Shown here piece after piece: positions 1-4,546 of a DNA stretch of 5,670 bases. Position numbers and translations under genes: made by a program. The DNA comes from Candidatus Thorarchaeota archaeon SMTZ1-83. GTDB lineage: Archaea > Asgardarchaeota > Thorarchaeia > Thorarchaeales > Thorarchaeaceae. The notes under the pieces were generated by a model. That model searched no databases. It was not told the origin of the DNA and saw nothing but the letters and a program-made list of their open reading frames with translations. The stretch's first letter is position 1. Each line of letters starts with the position of its first letter. Where the stretch lies: NCBI GenBank assembly GCA_001563325.1, contig LRSK01000126.1:1-5670 (forward strand), in the 5' to 3' direction.

Positions 1-148
1 TCCTTTCTGTTTCACGTCCTCCTCCAGCGTCGATGAGAGCCACGTCATCTCCACCGTCAAGGAGATAGACGTGACAGTCATAGTCGTTGGAGATTCCCAA
101 GCCTGTATTACCGCTTCCAACTAGGTATATACCATCCAGGATTTTCAT
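1..148 (-). CDS. MBL-fold metallo-hydrolase, N-terminal fragment (runs off left edge)
   Basis: The reverse strand opens with ATG at 148 and stays open to the window edge, giving 49 residues. They show the first beta strands of the metallo-beta-lactamase fold: a short strand around GIYLVGSG (residues 6-13), a second strand DCHVYLL (24-30), then the characteristic VALIDAGGG turn (36-44), in which the Asp-Ala-Gly element precedes the metal site in this superfamily. The HxHxDH metal motif would lie further left and is not visible, so activity cannot be judged. A good Shine-Dalgarno, GGAGGG (161-156), stands 7 nt before the ATG. The gene starts 38 nt after the stop of the flavoprotein gene on the same strand, suggesting co-transcription. 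The class (glyoxalase II-like, flavodiiron-like or other) cannot be fixed from 49 residues. The fold call comes from strand pattern only. Confidence 0.75.
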   Translation of the reverse strand, partial: MKILDGIYLVGSGNTGLGISNDYDCHVYLLDGGDDVALIDAGGGRETER

Positions 149-155
149 AGGACTA

Positions 156-161
156 CCCTCC
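156..161 (-). promoter_or_regulatory. Shine-Dalgarno of the MBL-fold gene
   Basis: GGAGGG on the minus strand, 7 nt before the ATG at 148. It supports this start and translation of the gene from a message shared with the upstream flavoprotein, since only 38 nt separate the two genes and no terminator-like hairpin is visible between them. Confidence 0.7.
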
Positions 162-186
162 GCCAAGTAGAAAGGTGTGGGCGAGG

Positions 187-1110
187 TTAATCCTTGGGTA
201 GGGGTCGATAAGCCTTTGGTTGCTCGGCCCCAACAACGTTGTCCTTCAGGTATTCAATCCATGTTGCGTTCGTCCAGTAGTCCCCAGTTCTGACGATGGA
301 CGCAATCGCCTCCTTGGTCTTGCCGGCCTTGTAAAGTTCAAGGGTCTTCTTGAATTCCTCCGCAGCCTTCTCCAGAAGAGGCCGGGCCTCCTTGTTCTCA
401 AATGTCTTCAGAGCATGTGGGAACAATGACTTCTCATAGGTATTCGTTCCTTGAGTCAGGTTTTCGATGTACAGATCCAGTGCGGGAGATATGGTGTTCT
501 GATAGTAGAGGAACTTCTCGTTCTCATCTGCGAACCCTTTGCGTCCTTCTTCTGCATCCTTCTTGGCCGCCATTCCCAGTTCTTTCCCGAGTTTTCGAGC
601 TTTTGCGAAGGCGTCTTCTAGGAATGCAGTATGTACGTCAAGAGGCCCAATCATCCTTACACCCCAAGGAATCATTCTCCGGTTGATCTCCTTCGCAGAG
701 AATCTCTGCATGCCCTGGTTAGAGGCGCATGAGATGTAGAAAAACGGCATCCCATTCATGTCGCCTGTCCAGAGATATGGATAGAGCCTTTCAATGAAGG
801 CATGGGCTCCTGCACTTGACGACCACATATGGACCGGGTCGGCGACGAGTATGGCATTTGCCTTCTGGGTCTTCACCCAAAGCTCACCTTTTCCTGATCC
901 GCCCATGTCGTCTTTGATGGTGCAACCGCTTCCCGGTTTCTTAATGCACGCGAAGCAGCTGTTGCAAGGCTTGACTGTGAAGTCGTGGATGCGAACCACG
1001 TCGACCTTGGCTCCTTCTACCTCTTTGACACCTTCAATCGCATGCGAGAGTATAGAGGCGGTGTAGCCCTCTTTCCGACTACACAACAAAGCAAGTACAT
1101 TAAACGTCAA
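187..1110 (-). CDS. Flavodoxin-fold NAD(P)H/FMN oxidoreductase, iron-sulfur-flavoprotein-like
   Basis: A 307-residue cytoplasmic protein. Residues 4-20 form the first beta strand and phosphate loop (NVLALLCSRKEGYTASIL), as in FMN-binding NADPH-dependent reductases. Cysteines 49, 52, 55 and 63 follow the spacing C-x2-C-x2-C-x7-C, the compact cluster motif of archaeal iron-sulfur flavoproteins, so a [4Fe-4S] cluster beside FMN is likely. Residues 88-109 (ILVADPVHMWSSSAGAHAFI and on) match the second FMN-contact segment, usually seen as P-x-Y-x(4)-S-x(2)-K-x-F. The flavodoxin-like core ends near 184; residues 185-307 are an extra, mostly helical, charged domain not found in the usual ~190-residue proteins. 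The start is TTG: no in-frame ATG precedes the first strand, a stop lies three codons upstream (1117-1119), and GGAG (1123-1120) stands 9 nt before it. Electron donor and acceptor are unknown. An MBL-fold gene follows 38 nt downstream. Confidence 0.85.
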   Translation of the reverse strand: MTFNVLALLCSRKEGYTASILSHAIEGVKEVEGAKVDVVRIHDFTVKPCNSCFACIKKPGSGCTIKDDMGGSGKGELWVKTQKANAILVADPVHMWSSSAGAHAFIERLYPYLWTGDMNGMPFFYISCASNQGMQRFSAKEINRRMIPWGVRMIGPLDVHTAFLEDAFAKARKLGKELGMAAKKDAEEGRKGFADENEKFLYYQNTISPALDLYIENLTQGTNTYEKSLFPHALKTFENKEARPLLEKAAEEFKKTLELYKAGKTKEAIASIVRTGDYWTNATWIEYLKDNVVGAEQPKAYRPLPKD

Positions 1111-1141
1111 TTCTTCTCACTCCGAATATTCTTCTCACTCC
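1110..1141 (-). repeat. Tandem 14-nt repeat at the flavoprotein start
   Basis: Two exact copies of ATTCTTCTCACTCC (plus-strand reading) at 1110-1123 and 1128-1141, an 18-nt period. On the coding (minus) strand each copy reads GGAGTGAGAAGAAT, so each carries a GGAG. The inner copy supplies the Shine-Dalgarno and overlaps the first base of the TTG start. It may be a local duplication or a paired binding site for a regulator or RNA-binding protein. Confidence 0.6.
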
Positions 1142-1175
1142 AATACTTGAGTTGGCCCACATTCGAGCTAACTAT

Positions 1176-1185
1176 GATTTAAGCC
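1176..1185 (-). promoter_or_regulatory. Candidate TATA box for the flavoprotein-MBL operon
   Basis: The minus strand reads GGCTTAAATC here, with GGCAA just upstream. Counting about 26 nt from the centre puts a transcription start near 1154 and a leader of about 44 nt that would contain both copies of the 14-nt repeat. The box is only moderately AT-rich, so this is a weak call. Confidence 0.3.
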
Positions 1186-1364
1186 TTGCCCCCAATATTT
1201 GGCTTTCTTGGCATTCCTGACAGCCAATTCGGACTTTTTCCAGAAGTGATTCGGTGAATAGCTTACGTTTTCTAAGGAGAAATGCGCTTCTTCCCAACAA
1301 TCTGTAAGAATTACACATATCAGCGACTTGAACTGAATGGGTTCCTAATGAGGGCTGGAAATTA

Positions 1365-1379
1365 CGAAAGACATATATC
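1365..1379 (+). promoter_or_regulatory. Promoter (BRE/TATA) of the repeated membrane protein
   Basis: The purine-rich CGAAAG (1365-1370) is followed by ACATATAT (1371-1378), a BRE plus TATA arrangement of archaeal type. The expected transcription start, about 26 nt downstream of the box centre, falls near 1401-1402. That gives a leader of about 14 nt, just long enough to include the GGTGA at 1405-1409 before the GTG start at 1416. Confidence 0.55.
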
Positions 1380-1404
1380 TCAAGGGGATTCAGAGGATTG
1401 ATTC

Positions 1405-1409
1405 GGTGA
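1405..1409 (+). promoter_or_regulatory. Ribosome-binding site deciding the GTG start at 1416
   Basis: GGTGA is complementary to the tail of archaeal 16S rRNA and stands 6 nt before GTG at 1416. It supports this non-ATG start. The protein begins with a short basic segment directly before the first membrane helix, as expected. Confidence 0.6.
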
Positions 1410-1415
1410 AGCTTT

Positions 1416-2402
1416 GTGACAGACCGTCCTACAATATGGAAACAACCAATCAAGTGGTTGGTGGGCGTCATCGTTACGTTGGCGATCACGATACCCTACT
1501 GGTTCGTGTTCATGAACGTACTGATGTACGACTTGGCCATCACTGGAGCATGGGCGTTCTTTGGTTTTGCTTTCCTGTGGTTCACGACTGGGCACGTATT
1601 CGAATTGTGGCCGGCTTCTCGCATGACAGAGAACCGCTATGTCCAGGGAGCAATAATGACCATCCTCGGAATAGTGTACATGACCGTTGCCGTCTACGTC
1701 TACATGTTTGTGAACGGAATCACAGACATGGCAGGTGTTGCAGTCAGTACGCCATTTGTGACCAATGTAATCTTCATGTTTGCAGTGTGGATCTTCTGGC
1801 TCGGCTACTGGCCAGGCAAGATGCATCGAGAAGAACAGCTCAAACAGCCTTGGATGGGACTGGCAATTCTGGTGTTCGCAGTTGTTGCTGGCTATCTCGT
1901 TCTAGATGTTGGCATTGACATCCCCTGGATATGGTTCCCCATATCGATTTCACAGTTGATGCTTCTCGAAGGCTGGCCGTTTCAGAAACTAGACCAGCCC
2001 GGAAGAGGCATAGTGCTTCTGCCGATTGCTGGATTCTTCACTTGGCTATATGCCATAATCCTTGACTACTTTGGCATATCCTTCTTCACGACTTTGGAGG
2101 GCCCCACTTTCACGGTGATTCTAGTATTCTGGACACTTTCCTTTGTTGTCTACGGCAACCTGTGGCCTTTCAGGAAGTGGTCGCAACCCGCCAAGGGATT
2201 CGTTAGTACTGCCATTGCCATAGTCCTAGCGATTGTCACCTACTACGTGACTGCCATGGTTCTCCCATTCTTCGGCGTTGACATGTTCTACGCACTGATC
2301 CTCTGGGCAGTCTTCGTTCTGTGGCAGTTCATTGTTGGCTTGACAGTAGGCTGGTGGTTCTTCGGCTACGGCTTTGACGAGCTATTGGGAGAGGCGGCCT
2401 GA
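1416..2402 (+). CDS. Trp-rich integral membrane protein made of five two-helix repeats, unknown family
   Basis: A 328-residue protein with about ten hydrophobic segments (roughly 12-33, 41-62, 77-98, 113-130, 148-168, 171-186, 197-217, 232-248, 261-283, 290-315). Between even and odd helices lie short linkers that start with Trp-Pro (W65-P66, W132-P133, W187-P188, W250-P251) and end with a Gln, mostly Gln-Pro (Q10-P11, Q144-P145, Q194-P195, Q257-P258; Q77-G78 in unit two). Units three to five extend this to QPxxG. The linkers carry basic residues, so by the positive-inside rule they and both termini are probably cytoplasmic. There are 21 Trp (6.4%), many near helix ends. No signal peptide, ATP-binding motif or catalytic signature was seen, and I do not recognise the family; transporter, channel, sensor or scaffold are all open. 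It has its own promoter and terminator and appears to be a single-gene unit. Confidence 0.85.
   Translation: MTDRPTIWKQPIKWLVGVIVTLAITIPYWFVFMNVLMYDLAITGAWAFFGFAFLWFTTGHVFELWPASRMTENRYVQGAIMTILGIVYMTVAVYVYMFVNGITDMAGVAVSTPFVTNVIFMFAVWIFWLGYWPGKMHREEQLKQPWMGLAILVFAVVAGYLVLDVGIDIPWIWFPISISQLMLLEGWPFQKLDQPGRGIVLLPIAGFFTWLYAIILDYFGISFFTTLEGPTFTVILVFWTLSFVVYGNLWPFRKWSQPAKGFVSTAIAIVLAIVTYYVTAMVLPFFGVDMFYALILWAVFVLWQFIVGLTVGWWFFGYGFDELLGEAA
1440..2363 (+). repeat. Five internal two-helix protein repeats
   Basis: Coding units, in protein residues: 9-66, 73-133, 143-188, 193-251 and 257-316 (nucleotides 1440-1613, 1632-1814, 1842-1979, 1992-2168, 2184-2363). Each starts with Q-P (or Q-G), has a first helix, a short outer loop often containing Asp-Gly-Ile/Val-like residues (e.g. 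DVGIDIP, DYFGIS, GVDMF), and a second aromatic helix. The first four end in L/Y/G-W-P; the last ends in VGWWF. Unit three is the shortest. DNA identity between units is low, so this is an old duplication. Confidence 0.7.
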
Positions 2403-2427
2403 GGCTAACAAAACTCACACAATCCGA

Positions 2428-2478
2428 GAGAACTGGACGAGTATGCGGATACGCATCGTCCGGTTCTCCATTCTTTTT
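2428..2478 (+). terminator. Strong hairpin with T-tract, possibly acting in both directions
   Basis: Left arm 2428-2447 pairs with right arm 2452-2468 around a GATA loop. The outer 13 positions pair continuously (one G-T wobble), then there is a 3-nt bulge and four more G-C-rich pairs. TTCTTTTT follows at 2471-2478. It begins 26 nt after the membrane-protein stop. On the other strand the stem is followed by a T-rich stretch around 2408-2416, so it may also stop transcription of the converging M20 gene, which ends at 2551. Confidence 0.7.
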
Positions 2479-2550
2479 GCAGCTGCGAGCTCGCCCTTTC
2501 GTGATATCAGATACGGCTTGCAGATGATTGCAAATCTGAGGGTCGGTTCT

Positions 2551-3690
2551 TCATTGACCCGCGAACCATTTCGCTATCGCTCTGTAGACTTCTATGGCCT
2601 CGAATAGTTGGTTGACGTCGATATGCTCATCTGGTTGATGAGCCATCTTGATTGAACCTGGGCCACAAATCACGTTCATGATTCCAGCCTTTGGTTGAAG
2701 AACTGAGCAGTCAGTGCCGAAAGTAGCGGTCCCCAGTGAAGGCTTCGCTCCAGTCACTCTCTCCACAGCTTCTTGAGTCGCTGCAACTATCTCCGAGTCC
2801 TTGGGCGTCAGAACAGTGGGCTTTGAGCGAATGGTTTCAATGCGAACCCTATCTTCTAGACCCTGTTGTGTCAGGAGTGAACCCATCCGGCCAACGATTT
2901 CTTTGGAGTCTTGGCCCATTACCAACCGCATATCAATCTCAGCTTCACAGTCTTCAGGCACAATGTTGATCTTGCTGCCGCCTTCAATCCTACCCAAGTT
3001 GATGGTTGGAACGCCAAGTTGTTCATTCTGTTCGAAGGAATAATGTTCTCTCAGCAGTGTTTCTAGGGCACTCATGCAAAGCTCGATAGCGTTTTCGCCC
3101 AACTCCGGTGTTGATCCATGAGCAGATTTGCCTTGCGCCACGATACGTAGCCATAGCAGACCTTTCTCCCCTACAAGTATGTTCAACGACGTAGGCTCGG
3201 CGCAGACTCCGAACTTGACACCGTCGAGTAGGCCGCTCTTCACCACCTCTTCGGCTCCTCCACACGTCGTTTCTTCATCTGATGTTGCCAGCATAATCAG
3301 TGGCTTCGAGTGGTTCTCTTTCGAATGAAGAATCATGGTTTCCGCTAGGGCCGCCAAAGGCCCTTTCATATCGCAGGCTCCCCTCCCATAGAGGCGATCT
3401 CCTACTAGTTCAGCACCAAAGGGTTCGAACTCCCAAGACTCGCGAGCTCCCGCTGGAACAGTATCCATGTGTCCATGGAGAAGAAGATTCCCGTCAAGGT
3501 CCTCACCAGTGGAGAAGATTAGACTTGGCCGCTCTGAACTACCTACGACTTTGCAGAGTAGTCCGAATGATTCCAGATGCCTCCGAAGGATAGAGGCCAC
3601 CTCTCTCTCATGCCCGGGTGGATTTTCTGAGTTCGCCCGAATGAGGGACTGCGCCAATGAGAGAACCCGATTCCTATCTATGGATGCCAT
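2551..3690 (-). CDS. M20-family zinc deacylase/peptidase (ArgE/DapE type)
   Basis: A 379-residue cytoplasmic metallohydrolase that would cleave an N-acyl amino acid or a related amide. The M20 signature residues are present: HGHMDTVP (72-79; H74 metal ligand, D76), GRGACDMKG (102-110; bridging D107), DEE (138-140; E139 base, E140 ligand), E165 in CAEPTS, and H351 in the C-terminal GPG-x(5)-H segment. The dimerisation domain spans about 178-290 and contains H191 in GKSAHGS, which completes the active site of the partner subunit. Length is normal for the family. The ATG at 3690 was chosen because the family domain begins right after it and GAGG stands 5 nt upstream; a longer frame to a TTG at 3828 would add 46 residues without family character. 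Substrate is not determinable: N-acetylornithine, succinyl-diaminopimelate, LysW-type or dipeptide substrates all remain possible. An Lrp-like regulator lies upstream on the same strand. Confidence 0.88.
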   Translation of the reverse strand: MASIDRNRVLSLAQSLIRANSENPPGHEREVASILRRHLESFGLLCKVVGSSERPSLIFSTGEDLDGNLLLHGHMDTVPAGARESWEFEPFGAELVGDRLYGRGACDMKGPLAALAETMILHSKENHSKPLIMLATSDEETTCGGAEEVVKSGLLDGVKFGVCAEPTSLNILVGEKGLLWLRIVAQGKSAHGSTPELGENAIELCMSALETLLREHYSFEQNEQLGVPTINLGRIEGGSKINIVPEDCEAEIDMRLVMGQDSKEIVGRMGSLLTQQGLEDRVRIETIRSKPTVLTPKDSEIVAATQEAVERVTGAKPSLGTATFGTDCSVLQPKAGIMNVICGPGSIKMAHQPDEHIDVNQLFEAIEVYRAIAKWFAGQ

Positions 3691-3745
3691 GCAAGCCTCT
3701 CTGTCCTGTTGGAATTCAAGTTTTCGATTGTAATGGTTCACCGAC

Positions 3746-3760
3746 CTATTATGCCCTTCC
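3746..3760 (-). promoter_or_regulatory. Weak candidate promoter of the M20 gene
   Basis: On the minus strand GGAAGG is followed by GCATAATAG, a BRE/TATA-like arrangement whose centre lies about 59 nt before the ATG at 3690. The predicted transcript would have a leader of about 33 nt that includes the GAGG ribosome site. The TATA match is poor. Confidence 0.25.
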
Positions 3761-3840
3761 AGGCCTCTCGAACTCTCCAGTAGAAGAAATGACACCAGAA
3801 AGGCATTATGCACATCAAGGTCAATCAAAACGACATGGAA

Positions 3841-3855
3841 TCAACCAATGGTTGA
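3841..3855. promoter_or_regulatory. Perfect 15-bp palindrome between the Lrp-like and M20 genes
   Basis: TCAACCA-A-TGGTTGA, seven-base arms around one central base, with outer GG/CC (3837-3838, 3858-3859) extending the symmetry across an AA mismatch. It lies 53 nt past the Lrp-like stop and 151 nt before the M20 start. Size and symmetry fit an Lrp/AsnC dimer site. Read as RNA it could instead form a 6-bp hairpin after the regulator gene, though the nearest T-run (GTTTT) is about 10 nt further on. Confidence 0.45.
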
Positions 3856-3907
3856 AACCTGCTTGGGGATGGCAGAGTAGTCAAGAGTTGGCAGCAAGGC
3901 AGTCGAC

Positions 3908-4417
3908 CTAGAACACCAGTCTTGGGTCTTCCTTAATCAGCTTGGCAACCACTTGGGTAGAAGTCTTCTTCAATCCCTTGACCTGAATTGCATTGTCGAT
4001 GATTTTCAGGAATTCCTCTCTATCTTTTGATCTGGTCAGAACCAAGAAGTCATAGTCTCCTAGTACTAGGTATACTGCCCAAACCCCGGGAATCTTAGCC
4101 AACTCATCCCCGATTACACTGTAGTATCCTGATGCATAGTCGGCACTCACCCTTATTGCAGTGATATACTCCAAGTCCATCTTCTCAGGGTTTATCTTGG
4201 CATGATAGCCTTCAATTACACCTTCGCGTTCAAGACGCTTGACCCGGTAGTGAACAGTTGACACTGCAGCACCCACTCTCTCCGCTATTTCCTGTAGTGG
4301 CGTTCTACATTCTTCTTGGAGCTCTCGGAGGATGGCGAGATCTAGATCATCAAGCTTGGCTTTTCCGTTCAATGTTTCCGGCCCCACAGAGGCATTCCGA
4401 ATGCTGTTCAGTTTCAT
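3908..4417 (-). CDS. Lrp/AsnC-family transcription regulator
   Basis: A 169-residue DNA-binding protein. Residues 21-70 form the AsnC-type helix-turn-helix: LDDLDLAILRELQEE, then PLQEIAERVGAAVSTVHYRV with the recognition helix, and RLEREGVIEGY into the linker. Residues 83-160 form the RAM ligand/oligomerisation domain, with the hallmark GVWAVYLVLGDYDFLV (111-126). Such proteins form dimers or octamers and usually sense amino acids. The first 20 residues precede the conserved domain, making it slightly longer than common family members. The ATG at 4417 was chosen because a TATA-like element lies about 25 nt upstream and no Shine-Dalgarno is visible, consistent with a leaderless message; a TTG at 4372 is a less likely alternative. 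The M20 gene follows 217 nt downstream on the same strand, suggesting control of amino-acid metabolism. The ligand is unknown. Confidence 0.92.
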   Translation of the reverse strand: MKLNSIRNASVGPETLNGKAKLDDLDLAILRELQEECRTPLQEIAERVGAAVSTVHYRVKRLEREGVIEGYHAKINPEKMDLEYITAIRVSADYASGYYSVIGDELAKIPGVWAVYLVLGDYDFLVLTRSKDREEFLKIIDNAIQVKGLKKTSTQVVAKLIKEDPRLVF

Positions 4418-4546
4418 GCTAATGCGTTTAATAAACCTATCAAAAGTCGACTCTCTTATTAGGACATCTTATGAAAGACCCAAAGGCCAAATGCACGAGG
4501 GGGCTTGGAATGTTGCAGGTATCATTTTCCGTCGGGAAATCCCTGT
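4418..4546. other. Gap between surface protein and Lrp-like gene
   Basis: This 129-nt gap holds the Lrp-like promoter and palindrome near its left end. After the surface-protein stop the minus strand runs into a modestly T-rich stretch (about 4465-4485), but no clear hairpin was found, so termination of the surface-protein gene here is uncertain. Confidence 0.4.
4426..4446 (-). promoter_or_regulatory. Leaderless promoter and possible self-operator of the Lrp-like gene
   Basis: On the minus strand a TATA-like CTTTTGATA (4446-4438) is centred about 25 nt before the ATG at 4417, the distance expected if transcription begins at the start codon itself. Between box and start lies the perfect palindrome GTTTA-T-TAAAC (minus-strand reading, 4436-4426). 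A regulator bound there would block polymerase, as in self-repressing archaeal Lrp proteins. The assignment is by position and symmetry only. Confidence 0.45.

Larger units (their letters stand above)
1241..1414 (+). repeat. Spaced imperfect direct repeat (~24 nt, 150 nt apart)
   Basis: Segments 1241-1264 and 1391-1414 are near-identical. Both begin CAGA, both contain the exact 12-mer TGATTCGGTGAA (1247-1258 and 1399-1410), and both continue into AGCTT or TAGCTT. The right copy includes the GGTGA ribosome-binding site of the membrane-protein gene; the left copy has no gene start after it. A past duplication or two sites for one regulator are both possible. Confidence 0.55.
1111..1415. other. 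Divergent intergenic control region
   Basis: This 305-nt stretch separates the leftward flavoprotein gene from the rightward membrane-protein gene. From left to right it holds the tandem 14-nt repeat (1110-1141), a weak leftward TATA candidate (1176-1185), the first copy of an imperfect ~24-nt repeat (1241-1264), a 39-codon open frame (1282-1401), the rightward BRE/TATA (1365-1379) and the second repeat copy (1391-1414). No tRNA or other structured RNA was recognised. Confidence 0.6.

Noticed and set aside
1380..1826. 148-codon open frame on the minus strand opposite the membrane-protein gene
   Set aside because: His/Cys/Asp-rich with no domain pattern; it is the antisense shadow of the repeated membrane protein, whose helix pattern is coherent. 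Its start region also overlaps the promoter.
1406..1918. 170-codon plus-strand frame overlapping the membrane-protein gene
   Set aside because: His/Arg/Cys-rich out-of-frame translation; no ribosome site fits better than GGTGA before 1416, and the other frame covers the full ten-helix protein.
2479..2538. Small palindromes (GCAGCTGC, GCGAGCTCGC) and a 5-bp inverted repeat CAGAT/ATCTG in the convergent gap
   Set aside because: Short restriction-site-sized symmetries, not linked to a start; only the 2428-2468 hairpin is strong enough to report.
3691..3828. 46-residue N-terminal extension of the M20 protein from a TTG at 3828
   Set aside because: The family domain starts at the ATG at 3690, which has a GAGG site. 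The extension has no family similarity and no Shine-Dalgarno was evident.
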